A DNA stretch of 15,421 nucleotides from an uncultured Lachnospiraceae bacterium (GTDB taxonomy: Bacteria; Bacillota; Clostridia; Lachnospirales; Lachnospiraceae), in the NCBI GenBank assembly GCA_910583815.1, contig CAJTZB010000045.1, positions 1-15,421 of the forward strand, in the 5' to 3' direction. Numbering within the stretch: the first letter of the stretch is position 1; every line of letters starts with the position of its first letter. The notes below the pieces were generated by a model, which ran no database searches, was not told the origin of the DNA, and saw only the letters and a program-made list of their open reading frames with translations. Below, in pieces: positions 1 to 7,482 of this stretch. The position numbers were made by a program, and so were the translations under genes.

Positions 1-27
1 ATATGCGGATTTTTCCTGCGATTTCTC

Positions 28-41
28 GAACGTAAACGTTC
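28..41. promoter_or_regulatory. Short palindrome upstream of purC, possible operator
   Basis: GAACGT and ACGTTC are perfect 6-base inverted arms separated by AA, 18 bases before the purC start codon. The site lies between the window edge and the purC ribosome binding site (GGAGG at 49-53). It could be an operator or a small leader hairpin. It contains CGAAC, as the Bacillus PurR box does, but the flanks do not fit the PurR consensus, so I do not call it a PurBox. Only 59 bases upstream of purC are visible, so the promoter cannot be judged. Confidence 0.25.
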
Positions 42-59
42 TCAGAATGGAGGATTTGT

Positions 60-767
60 ATGGAAAAAAGAGAACAGCTCTATGAAGGGAAAGCAAAAAA
101 AGTTTATGCAACAGACAACGAAGATATTCTGATTGTGGACTATAAGGATGATGCGACTGCTTTTAACGGACTGAAAAAAGGGACCATTTCCGGCAAGGGC
201 GTAATCAATAACAAGATGTCAAACCATGTGATGCAGATTCTTGAGAAGGAAGGCGTTCCGACCCATTTTGTAGAGGAATTAAGCGAAAGGGAGACCGCAG
301 TCAAGAAGGTTTCCATCGTGCCGTTAGAAGTCATTATCCGCAATGTATCTGCAGGAAGTTTTGCGAAGAAGCTTGGCATCGAAGAGGGCAGGAAGCTACT
401 TTGCCCAACGCTTGAATTCTCCTATAAAGACGATGAGCTTGGCGACCCGATGATTAACGACTATTATGCGATTGCTATTGGTGCGGCAACAAGAGAAGAA
501 ATTGACACAATTACAGACTATGCATTTAAAGTAAATGAAGTACTGTGCAAGTACTTCTTGGAATGCGGTATTGAACTGATTGATTTTAAGCTGGAGTTTG
601 GCAGGTATCATGGGAAGATTATTCTGGCAGATGAGATTTCTCCGGATACATGCAGGCTTTGGGATGTCAATACACATGAAAAGTTAGATAAAGACCGTTT
701 CAGAAGGGACCTTGGCAATACAGAAGGTGCTTATCAGGAAGTGTTCCGCCGTCTTGGGATAGCGTGA
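60..767 (+). CDS. purC: SAICAR synthetase (phosphoribosylaminoimidazole-succinocarboxamide synthase)
   Basis: Cytosolic enzyme of de novo purine synthesis. It joins aspartate to CAIR using ATP to give SAICAR, which PurB then cleaves. The 235 residues match the usual bacterial PurC length. The N-terminal YEGKAKKVY segment (residues 8-16) is the typical nucleotide-binding start. The first family signature, with PLEVIIRNVSAGS, is at residues 88-100, and the second, LIDFKLEFG, at 173-181. The substrate-site segment DEISPDTCRLWD is at 191-202. The ATG start is supported by GGAGG six bases upstream. The gene is followed closely by purB on the same strand, which fits a purine operon whose earlier members would lie left of the window. 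Nothing is truncated and no key motif is missing. Confidence 0.98.
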   Translation: MEKREQLYEGKAKKVYATDNEDILIVDYKDDATAFNGLKKGTISGKGVINNKMSNHVMQILEKEGVPTHFVEELSERETAVKKVSIVPLEVIIRNVSAGSFAKKLGIEEGRKLLCPTLEFSYKDDELGDPMINDYYAIAIGAATREEIDTITDYAFKVNEVLCKYFLECGIELIDFKLEFGRYHGKIILADEISPDTCRLWDVNTHEKLDKDRFRRDLGNTEGAYQEVFRRLGIA

Positions 768-808
768 AAAATAAATTTGCTTTAAGCAGCGCAGAAATGG
801 GGATTGGT

Positions 809-2242
809 ATGTCAAATGACAGATATGTAAGTCCGCTTTCGGAGCGGTATGCAAGCAGGGAAATGCAGTATATTTTTTCTCCGGATATGAAGTTCCGTAC
901 ATGGAGGAAGCTTTGGATTGCACTTGCGGAAGCGGAGCATGAACTAGGGCTGCCGGTGACGGCAGAACAGATAGAAGAATTAAAAGCGCATGCGGACGAC
1001 ATTAACTACGAGGTAGCCAAGGAACGCGAGCAGATTGTCCGTCATGATGTTATGTCCCATGTCTATGCCTACGGCGTACAGTGCCCAAAGGCAAAGGGAA
1101 TCATTCATCTTGGCGCAACATCCTGCTATGTAGGAGATAATACTGATATTATCGTGATGACTGAGGCGCTGAAGCTGATTCGCAAGAAACTTCTTAATGT
1201 ACTTTCAGAGCTTGCGGACTTTGCGGAAGAATATAAAGCGCTCCCGACGCTTGCGTTCACTCATTTCCAGCCGGCGCAGCCGACGACCGTCGGAAAGAGG
1301 GCGGCGCTTTGGATGATGGAACTGAAGCTGGATTTGGACGATGTCGATTATCTGATTGATTCGATGATGCTGCTTGGTTCTAAAGGAACAACCGGCACGC
1401 AGGCAAGCTTTTTGGAGCTGTTTGACGGCGACCATGAAAAGGTCAAGGAACTGGACCATCGGATTGCAAATAAGCTTGGATTTGCAAGGTGCTTTCCGGT
1501 TTCAGGACAGACTTATTCCAGAAAAACAGATACGAGGGTATTAAATGTCCTTGCAGGCATTGCGGCCAGCGCACATAAATTTTCCAACGACATCCGTCTG
1601 CTGCAGCATTTAAAAGAAGTAGAAGAACCATTTGAAAAAAATCAGATTGGTTCCTCAGCAATGGCATATAAAAGAAATCCGATGCGGAGCGAACGAATTG
1701 CATCATTGGCGCGTTATGTGATGGTGGATGCTTTGAATCCGGCAATCACGTCTGCTACGCAGTGGTTTGAGCGGACGCTTGACGATTCCGCCAATAAGCG
1801 GCTTTCCGTGCCGGAGGCATTTCTTGCGGCAGACGGAATCCTGGATTTGTACTTAAATATTGTAGATGGGCTTGTTGTCTATCCAAAGGTGATTGAAAAG
1901 CATATGATGGCGGAGCTTCCGTTCATGGCGACCGAAAACATTATGATGGATGCGGTAAAGGCAGGCGGCGACCGTCAGGAGCTGCACGAACGCATCCGCA
2001 TGCTGTCTATGGAGGCAGGAAAGAACGTCAAAGAAAAGGGACTGGACAACAATCTCTTGGAACTGATTGCCGCCGAACCGGAGTTCCATACTTCTCTGGA
2101 AGAATTAAAAAGGGCAATGGACCCGGCAAAGTACACCGGGCGGGCAAAGGAGCAGACCGAGGAATTCATTGCAGAGGTGATCCGTCCGCTGCTTGAGGAA
2201 AATAAAGAGCTGCTTGGGATGAAGGCAGAGATTAAGGTGTGA
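809..2242 (+). CDS. purB: Adenylosuccinate lyase
   Basis: Cytosolic lyase that works twice in purine synthesis, releasing fumarate from SAICAR (the PurC product) and from adenylosuccinate. It belongs to the fumarase/aspartase superfamily. With this start it has 477 residues. The superfamily signature GSSAMAYKRNPMRSERI is near residues 281-297, the TSCYVGDNTD segment near 104-113, and the histidine-containing FTHFQPAQPTTVGKR near 150-164. I chose ATG 809 because GGGGA sits six bases upstream and the protein then begins MSNDRYVSPLSERY, as clostridial PurB proteins do. An in-frame GTG at 764 overlaps the purC stop (GTGA) and would add 15 residues that look unlike the family, with no good ribosome binding site of its own. 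purB is probably cotranscribed with purC and ends at a strong hairpin terminator. Confidence 0.97.
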   Translation: MSNDRYVSPLSERYASREMQYIFSPDMKFRTWRKLWIALAEAEHELGLPVTAEQIEELKAHADDINYEVAKEREQIVRHDVMSHVYAYGVQCPKAKGIIHLGATSCYVGDNTDIIVMTEALKLIRKKLLNVLSELADFAEEYKALPTLAFTHFQPAQPTTVGKRAALWMMELKLDLDDVDYLIDSMMLLGSKGTTGTQASFLELFDGDHEKVKELDHRIANKLGFARCFPVSGQTYSRKTDTRVLNVLAGIAASAHKFSNDIRLLQHLKEVEEPFEKNQIGSSAMAYKRNPMRSERIASLARYVMVDALNPAITSATQWFERTLDDSANKRLSVPEAFLAADGILDLYLNIVDGLVVYPKVIEKHMMAELPFMATENIMMDAVKAGGDRQELHERIRMLSMEAGKNVKEKGLDNNLLELIAAEPEFHTSLEELKRAMDPAKYTGRAKEQTEEFIAEVIRPLLEENKELLGMKAEIKV

Positions 2243-2252
2243 GTGGAAGCCG

Positions 2253-2278
2253 AAGAAGCGAGGGAGACCTCGCTTCTT
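2253..2278 (+). terminator. Rho-independent terminator of the pur genes
   Basis: An 11-base-pair perfect stem (AAGAAGCGAGG pairing with CCTCGCTTCTT) closes a four-base GAGA loop, starting 11 bases after the purB stop codon. The T-tract is weak (TTTC then AATT), but stem strength and position make it a convincing end for the purine transcript. Confidence 0.85.
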
Positions 2279-2287
2279 TCAATTAAT

Positions 2288-2375
2288 GGCAACAGATAGC
2301 GACCGTGCTGCCATCTGTACACCGACGCTAGAGATTCGTAATAAAACTGAAAGAAGTGTGCCACCGCTTTGACAC
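2288..2375 (+). repeat. Dispersed repeat, copy A (plus sense)
   Basis: This stretch shares a 22-base core (2309-2330, beginning TGCCATCTGTA and ending ACGCTA) with the minus strand of 10190-10211; 20 of 22 bases agree. Both copies also have an ATAGCG-type segment before the core and end in a CTTT-GACAC or CTTTTGACAC segment 38-45 bases after it. Both lie upstream of a gene and point towards it. The outer limits are approximate, because the sequence between the shared blocks is diverged. It could be a small non-autonomous mobile element, a regulatory motif or a structured RNA. Confidence 0.55.
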
Positions 2376-2397
2376 AATAAAAAAGCAAACTAAAGAT
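2369..2397 (+). promoter_or_regulatory. Possible sigma-A promoter for the lipoprotein gene
   Basis: A perfect TTGACA is at 2369-2374, formed by the end of repeat copy A. The best -10 candidate at the right distance is weak: TAAAGA at 2391-2396 with 16-base spacing, or AAAGAT with 17. If used, the transcript would start around 2403 and carry a leader of about 165 bases before the lipoprotein start codon. No better promoter was seen between the purB terminator and 2570. Confidence 0.35.
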
Positions 2398-2456
2398 GAA
2401 AATAATACCTGTATTGCAAAGCGGCCTCTGCCGCGTAATATGGGAAGAGGAGGATA

Positions 2457-2553
2457 GATTGAAAAATCAAGCAGATGCGTTGATTTTTCAATCAGCGATT
2501 TGTGTCTGTGCGCTGCTTGCCACAAAGTCGCTTATGCGTAAAAAAGCAACGCA
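2457..2553 (+). promoter_or_regulatory. Run of three adjacent hairpins in the lipoprotein gene leader
   Basis: Three inverted repeats follow each other almost without gaps. The first is a perfect 14-base pair of arms, GATTGAAAAATCAA at 2457-2470 and its complement at 2480-2493, with a nine-base loop. The second has arms at 2494-2504 (AGCGATTTGTG) and 2521-2532, complementary except for one bulged G. The third is TGCGT at 2535-2539 with ACGCA at 2549-2553. They end just before the ribosome binding site at 2558-2564. Upstream, GCGGC-CTCT-GCCGC at 2421-2434 forms a further small hairpin. No T-tract follows any of them, so they do not look like terminators. RNA-level control or a composite of repeats is possible. 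Confidence 0.5.
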
Positions 2554-2560
2554 GAAATGA
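2459..2560 (+). CDS. Possible small ORF of 33 codons before the lipoprotein gene
   Basis: The strong Shine-Dalgarno AGGAGG at 2448-2453 stands five bases before a TTG start. The predicted peptide has a hydrophobic centre (ALIFQSAICVCALLA) followed by a basic tail (KSLMRKKATQK). Its TGA stop at 2558-2560 overlaps the lipoprotein gene's ribosome binding site and lies nine bases before that gene's ATG, a layout that would allow translational coupling. The frame is also open back to an ATG at 2396 (54 codons), but that start has no good ribosome binding site. The start codon lies inside the left arm of the first leader hairpin. No family is recognised. It may be a leader peptide, a tiny membrane protein or a chance ORF in repeat-derived DNA. 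Confidence 0.3.
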   Translation: MKNQADALIFQSAICVCALLATKSLMRKKATQK

Positions 2561-2569
2561 GGGATAGAG

Positions 2570-5263
2570 ATGGATACATACCAAATGATACGTATAGGGG
2601 GAAAAGAATTTCAGCTGGCAAATGTTATCCGAAGGGCGGTTCTGGCAGCACTGTTTTTGTTTGTACTGCTTGCAGTTTCCGGCTGTAAGCGTCCGGAGGA
2701 TACACCGGTGCCGACGCCAACGGAGGGAATACCACAGCCAACAGGGGAGGCCAGTCCTGAACCAACAAAGGCAGAGAAAACCCCGACTCCTGCCGTAACA
2801 AAGGTTCCTTTAAAAGAAAGTGATTTTCCGGTTGTGACACCAATGCCACAGGATGCAGTGGCAGACGTCAAAGGAAAGCTGACAAAAGATGCTTTCCCAC
2901 GAGTAGATGGTTCGACGGCAACCATTCCGCTGTCAGAGGCGCTTTATCAATATGCGACCGGCGCATCTGCAGAGGAAGCTGCGCAGGCAATTAAACATAC
3001 AAAAACCACAAATTCATATAAGCGGCTGTATGATAAGGAAGTTGACCTTTTGATTGTGTATGAACCATCAGAAGAAATTGTAGAGCGGATGAAAACGGAG
3101 CAGCTTTTGGTAAAGCCAATTGGATTGGATGCGCTTGTATTTATGGCAAATTCCAAAAACCCAGTAGAGTCCTTAACGATGGAACAGCTGATTTCCATTT
3201 ACAGCGGTAAAATAAAAGGCTGGGCAGAAGTTGGAGGAGAGAACAAGGAACTGCTTGCATTCCAGCGTCCGCTTGGTTCCGGCAGCCAGACACTGATGCA
3301 GAAACTTGTGATGGGAGATACTGCAATGGCGGATGGGGCAAATGTATTCCGCTACAGTACAATGGCAGATATTTTGGAAGGAATGCTCTCTTATAATGGA
3401 GAAGATAATACGCTTGGCTATTCCGTATTTTACTATGCAAATAATATGTACAGCTTTCCGGAGCTGAAGTTTATGGGAGTGAACGGAGTGCTTCCGTCTA
3501 CTCAGACCATTTATGACGGAAGCTATGCGCTGACAAATTCTTTCTATGCAGTTATCCGTCCGGAGGAGCCGGAAGATTCTGCAGCACATCAGCTTTTTGA
3601 CTGGCTGACAGGAAAAGAAGGCCAAAAGATGATACTTGACCTTGGCTATGTGCCGGTGATTATGCCGGAAGGCGGCCAGCTTGCAACAGGAAACGAGGCA
3701 AAGAACAGCCCTATAGAGGTGACGGCACATGCTTCACTTTCAGAAGGAGAGCATTATGTGTTTTTTACACCACAGAATGCAGAACTGGAGTATCTTTACG
3801 GAGATGCAACGGTATATGATAAAGATTGGAACGTATGTGCAAAATTTTATAATATAGCGCAGCCTCTTTGCGGGCGTTATAAAAACCGCTATCTTCCAAT
3901 TGGGCAGATTAGACTGAATGCCGAGGGAGAGCAGAAAGTAGTGTATGGCATCTATGACTTAGAAGCAGGAACATACTCTGTAGCACCGCAGTATCCGGAT
4001 TTGGTGGTACTGGACCAGGAGCGCGAGTATTACGCTGTCGTGGCGCAGGACCCGCAGAATGAAGTTTATTATACCAAGTACAATATTATAAACGGCCTTG
4101 GGGAATGCCTTCTGGAAGACGTCCGTATGGAAGACTGGCTGATGATTTCCAAACAGGGAAACGGTTATCTGGAGTATTGCTGGGATTATGAAAACGACCC
4201 TAGCTTAACTGTTTTCTTCTATGACGAGAATCTGCGTCTTGATAAAGCATACTATACAGTGGCAGAGCAAATGCCGTCAGAGACGGAACGAGCAGAAGGG
4301 ACGGATTATTATCTCATAAGTAAAAGAGGCTGCCTGATTGATGAAAACGGTGAAATGTTAATCAATGAGGAAACCTTCTTAAGCAAATATGGAAACGGCA
4401 CAGATACAGAATGTGTTCTTCCATTCTATAACTTGACGATGGCAGATGCAGAAGGAAGTTATGGTATTGAATATGCCGGAGAAATCTATATTGTTGACAG
4501 GAACCTGTCATTGCTTAAGAAAGTAGCAAAGAAGAGCTTGCCAAATGTATTTCAGGTAGACTACCACCGCGATTTCTATTCGGGTTATGATGCCATTGCC
4601 GGAAAGACCTTGTATTACAGTTATGACGATGCTGAACTTACAATGCAGGACGGAACGCTGATTGATGGTATTGAAAGAAACTGGGAAGATGATTCTTACC
4701 TGCTGTATAAAAACTATGAAGATAAATTAGTAGCAGAAGAGCATATTCCTGATGGGCAGCAGGTGAACCGCTATGAATACCTTCTTTCAGAAGATATGGC
4801 AGGAAAGACAACCGTCCAGTATATAGGGAATGGTTATCTCATTTTAATCAGTGAAACAGGAAAGCAGATTTTAAGTCCATATCAGGCAGACACAGAAGAG
4901 CCTAATATGCTTTCTGTCAATCGCATCGCCTTATATAAAGGGGAACGGAAGCTGATAGAAAAGGAAGGTATTTGGGCAAATACACAGAAGCTGGAAGATG
5001 GAAACATTGCGCTGGCTATCACGAGCGGAAAGTGCCTGAAGCTGGAGACGGAATCGATGTTAGAGCCGTTTGCAACACAGGATTTGTCCTACTATTTTAT
5101 AGCCGGAGAGGATGGGGTTCTGTTTGCACAGGAAACGCCGGCATATCTGCATGCAAATTCGGATGGCTTCTTACAGTTTGATATTGGAAACTATACGTAT
5201 GTATTTGATTATGAAGGAAAACAGTATATTAAGGCATTAAACCATTTTCTTGGGATGGATTAG
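2570..5263 (+). CDS. Lipoprotein with PstS-like solute-binding domain and long beta-rich C-terminal region
   Basis: An 897-residue protein predicted to be anchored outside the membrane. A hydrophobic segment (about 22-37) leads to the lipobox AVSGC with Cys39, then a Pro/Thr-rich linker (about 40-95). Residues 105-365 resemble PstS/PBP-like-2 domains: VDGSTATIP at 112-120 fits the first ligand loop, and RPLGSGSQT at 233-241 the oxyanion-binding loop. The conserved stretch with MEQLISIYSGKIKGW (204-218) lies between them. Residues of about 385-897 have no firm match. Segments such as YGIYDLEAGTYSVAPQYPDL resemble WG-type repeats, suggesting a propeller-like fold (inference). ATG 2570 has TGAGGGA six bases upstream. 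No pst transport genes are nearby, so it may act as a sensor or surface binding protein rather than a transporter subunit. The ligand is unknown; phosphate or another oxyanion is only a guess. Confidence 0.85.
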   Translation: MDTYQMIRIGGKEFQLANVIRRAVLAALFLFVLLAVSGCKRPEDTPVPTPTEGIPQPTGEASPEPTKAEKTPTPAVTKVPLKESDFPVVTPMPQDAVADVKGKLTKDAFPRVDGSTATIPLSEALYQYATGASAEEAAQAIKHTKTTNSYKRLYDKEVDLLIVYEPSEEIVERMKTEQLLVKPIGLDALVFMANSKNPVESLTMEQLISIYSGKIKGWAEVGGENKELLAFQRPLGSGSQTLMQKLVMGDTAMADGANVFRYSTMADILEGMLSYNGEDNTLGYSVFYYANNMYSFPELKFMGVNGVLPSTQTIYDGSYALTNSFYAVIRPEEPEDSAAHQLFDWLTGKEGQKMILDLGYVPVIMPEGGQLATGNEAKNSPIEVTAHASLSEGEHYVFFTPQNAELEYLYGDATVYDKDWNVCAKFYNIAQPLCGRYKNRYLPIGQIRLNAEGEQKVVYGIYDLEAGTYSVAPQYPDLVVLDQEREYYAVVAQDPQNEVYYTKYNIINGLGECLLEDVRMEDWLMISKQGNGYLEYCWDYENDPSLTVFFYDENLRLDKAYYTVAEQMPSETERAEGTDYYLISKRGCLIDENGEMLINEETFLSKYGNGTDTECVLPFYNLTMADAEGSYGIEYAGEIYIVDRNLSLLKKVAKKSLPNVFQVDYHRDFYSGYDAIAGKTLYYSYDDAELTMQDGTLIDGIERNWEDDSYLLYKNYEDKLVAEEHIPDGQQVNRYEYLLSEDMAGKTTVQYIGNGYLILISETGKQILSPYQADTEEPNMLSVNRIALYKGERKLIEKEGIWANTQKLEDGNIALAITSGKCLKLETESMLEPFATQDLSYYFIAGEDGVLFAQETPAYLHANSDGFLQFDIGNYTYVFDYEGKQYIKALNHFLGMD

Positions 5264-5280
5264 AAATAAATCAGGAAAAT

Positions 5281-5339
5281 AAATTCAGAGCTGTTGCAAA
5301 AGCAGAATATATCTGCCGCTGCAACAGCTCTTTGAATTT
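5281..5339. terminator. Bidirectional terminator between convergent genes
   Basis: Long complementary arms (AGAGCTGTTGC at 5287-5297 and GCAACAGCTCT at 5321-5331) are extended outward by AAATTC and GAATTT. A nested small hairpin, GCAGA-ATATA-TCTGC at 5302-5316, fills the loop. T-rich sequence follows on the plus strand and the matching A-rich sequence precedes it, so it can end both the lipoprotein gene and the minus-strand chemoreceptor gene. Confidence 0.9.
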
Positions 5340-5351
5340 TTATTATTGTGG

Positions 5352-7325
5352 TTATTTTGAAGCAAGCGTAAACTGATCTACTAATTCTTTCAGGGAAGCA
5401 GCCTCAGCGGAAAGCTGTTCGCTTGCAGCGGCACCTTCCTCGGCAGTAGCACTGTTGCTTTGTACAACAACCGAAATCTGATTAATGCCTTCAGAAACCT
5501 GTTCGACCGATTCTGACTGCTCATTGGATATTACTGCAATATGGTCAATGGCATCAACAACAGACTGAATATTTTTTACAACACCTGACAGGATATCTGC
5601 CGTATTTTGAGCAATTTCTGTACCGATATGTACCGCGTCCGTAGAGTTTGCAATAAGCTCTGATGTGTTTTTGGCTGCTTGTGCAGATTTGCCTGCTAAA
5701 TTGCGAACCTCTTCTGCAACAACAGCAAATCCTTTTCCGGCGCTGCCGGCTCTGGCTGCTTCTACTGAAGCATTCAGGGCGAGTATATTTGTCTGAAATG
5801 CAATATCATCTATTGTCTTAAGAATCTTTTCAATCTCTTTGGAACTGGTCTGAATTTTTTCCATAGCTTCTACCAGGTCCTGCATTTTCTGGTTGCACAG
5901 GAAAACTTCTTTGCCAGTCTGATGTGTCTGGCGTCTGACATCCAATGCTCCGCTTGCAGTAGTTTTCACTTCTTCAGAAATCATGCTGATCTGCGCTGCC
6001 AATTGCTGTACTGAGCTGGCTTGCTCGGAAGTGCCTTGGCTAAGCGTCTGGGCGCTTGAGGATAATTGATTGCTGGCACTTGCCACTTCTTCTGCAGAAC
6101 GGTTGACCTGACGCATGGCGCCGCTCAGCTCGATTCTCATATTGCGCATGGAAGTCAAAATAGCCTGAAAACTGCCAACATATGTTTCTTCATGTTTTGT
6201 ATGGATATCCAGATTCTGATTTGCCATTTCATTGAGCAAATAGCTAATGTCGTTAATGACGGTGCGCAGCCCTTCTACTAAGGATTCGGTTGATCTGACA
6301 AGTACGCCGGTCTCATCCTTGTTGGTGACCTTTGGCATTGGTGTATCCAAATCGCCTTCTACAAGCAGTTTCATACGATTTACACAAGCCTTCATAGGTC
6401 TGCCGATATTAATAGCCAAAGCTAAAGCAACAATGACAGAAATCAGTATCGAACCTATGATTACTGCAATGTTGACAACCATTGCATCGCGCGTGGATTC
6501 CAGATAATTGATCTGCGGTGCAGTCACAGCGATACTCCAGCCGTCTGTGTTTGGTACAGGAGCATAAGCCGCAAACATTTTATGTCCTTCACTTATGTAG
6601 CTTCCGAATCCATTCTTTCCTTGGCGCATCTCGGAATGGATTGCCGCCAGTTCTTGTAAGGAAGCATCGTTTTTTGCCTCTGCTTCTATGTTCTGAACGG
6701 TGATTGTGTCAAGAGTGATGTCAGCGATTGTGTCGCCGGACTTATTGATCATGTAGGCCCTGCTGTTTTCGCCAATCTGAATGGCTGATACAATATCATT
6801 TAAGAAGGTTTCGTGTGGGACAAAATATACGACACCAACAATGGATTTTCCGTAGTTTCCTTCAGAATACAGAGGGGCGGCTACCATAATGGACAGTTCG
6901 CCCGTGATCTTGCTGATCAATGGTTCTGAGACAAAAACGTTTCCCTGCATGGCCTGACGTACATATTCGCGGTCTGAATAATTATTTCCGTCAAAAATAC
7001 TGATACCATCTGCGCCAACCACATTTCCCCTTCGGAAACCGTGCATGGAAACACGTTCGTTAATAATAGCCTGTTTTTCTTCTACCGGCACGTTCGGATC
7101 GGATAGCTGTGGAATACATCCAACTTCCATAACAACATTTTTATATACCTCTAGTTCCTGTTGTGCACGGCCTGCTGCTAAGACGGCCGTCTGGCTCATC
7201 ATCTGTTCCACAGTGGACATGGTATTATGGTAGTTTAGTGAGATGCTAGAAGAACCGGATGCAACCAATCCAATCAGAACAGTCAGAATAAGACATAAAG
7301 TGATTTTGGTTCGAATGCTTTTCAT
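5352..7325 (-). CDS. Methyl-accepting chemotaxis protein with extracellular dCache-type sensor
   Basis: A 657-residue membrane chemoreceptor that would control the CheA kinase. A first membrane helix is at about residues 7-28. An extracellular sensor of about 240 residues (35-275) contains DREYVRQAMQG and SEPLISKITGELSIMVAAPL, typical of Cache domains. A second helix lies at about 283-307, a HAMP linker at about 306-360 and a long cytoplasmic helical hairpin at about 400-650. Its highly conserved tip, FQTNILALNASVEAARAG, is at about 510-527. No NWETF-like CheR-binding tail is present. ATG 7325 has AGGGGG ten bases upstream. The gene follows the ABC exporter operon in the same direction but has its own promoter. 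The ligand cannot be told from sequence. Its presence suggests a motile host, but no other chemotaxis gene is in the window. Confidence 0.97.
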   Translation of the reverse strand: MKSIRTKITLCLILTVLIGLVASGSSSISLNYHNTMSTVEQMMSQTAVLAAGRAQQELEVYKNVVMEVGCIPQLSDPNVPVEEKQAIINERVSMHGFRRGNVVGADGISIFDGNNYSDREYVRQAMQGNVFVSEPLISKITGELSIMVAAPLYSEGNYGKSIVGVVYFVPHETFLNDIVSAIQIGENSRAYMINKSGDTIADITLDTITVQNIEAEAKNDASLQELAAIHSEMRQGKNGFGSYISEGHKMFAAYAPVPNTDGWSIAVTAPQINYLESTRDAMVVNIAVIIGSILISVIVALALAINIGRPMKACVNRMKLLVEGDLDTPMPKVTNKDETGVLVRSTESLVEGLRTVINDISYLLNEMANQNLDIHTKHEETYVGSFQAILTSMRNMRIELSGAMRQVNRSAEEVASASNQLSSSAQTLSQGTSEQASSVQQLAAQISMISEEVKTTASGALDVRRQTHQTGKEVFLCNQKMQDLVEAMEKIQTSSKEIEKILKTIDDIAFQTNILALNASVEAARAGSAGKGFAVVAEEVRNLAGKSAQAAKNTSELIANSTDAVHIGTEIAQNTADILSGVVKNIQSVVDAIDHIAVISNEQSESVEQVSEGINQISVVVQSNSATAEEGAAASEQLSAEAASLKELVDQFTLASK

Positions 7326-7362
7326 TTCAATATTACCCCCTGCTCACATGGCTGAAATATGA

Positions 7363-7413
7363 GATATTTGGATTGGTATATTTCGCTGATTTTGTATACC
7401 AATACCTAATATC
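7363..7413. promoter_or_regulatory. Long imperfect palindrome at the chemoreceptor transcription start
   Basis: GATATTTGGATTGGTATA (7363-7380) and TATACCAATACCTAATATC (7395-7413) are inverted copies. The inner nine bases (ATTGGTATA and TATACCAAT) are perfectly complementary, and the outer parts match apart from one inserted base and one mismatch. The spacer is 14 bases. The palindrome covers the predicted transcription start and early leader of the chemoreceptor gene, where a repressor site or a leader hairpin would act. Confidence 0.55.
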
Positions 7414-7419
7414 GTAACT

Positions 7420-7449
7420 ATTATAAAAGCTATGATTCTTGATTGTCAA
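7420..7449 (-). promoter_or_regulatory. Near-consensus sigma-A promoter of the chemoreceptor gene
   Basis: On the minus strand, a perfect TTGACA (7444-7449) and a perfect TATAAT (7420-7425) are separated by 18 bases. Transcription would start near 7413, giving a leader of about 88 bases before the chemoreceptor ATG. The -35 box lies only 34 bases beyond the stop codon of the upstream ABC permease gene. Confidence 0.85.
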
Positions 7450-7482
7450 CCACTATCTTTTTGTCTCATCTGTATAGCGAAG

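Noticed and set aside
1..59. A purine riboswitch or PurR box upstream of purC
   Set aside because: Only 59 bases are available. No purine-aptamer core was recognised, and the CGAAC-containing palindrome does not fit the PurR consensus in its flanks.
2558..2560. Readthrough or selenocysteine at the TGA joining the small ORF to the lipoprotein frame
   Set aside because: The lipoprotein has its own good ribosome binding site, ATG and signal sequence, and a 33-residue extension before a lipoprotein signal would make no sense. Sharing a frame has a one-in-three chance.
3173..3730. A 185-codon open frame on the minus strand opposite the lipoprotein gene
   Set aside because: The plus-strand frame has clear domain motifs, while the antisense product has no recognisable motif, and is rich in Cys, His and Ile as expected of an antisense shadow. 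Similar antisense frames opposite the other genes were dismissed for the same reason.
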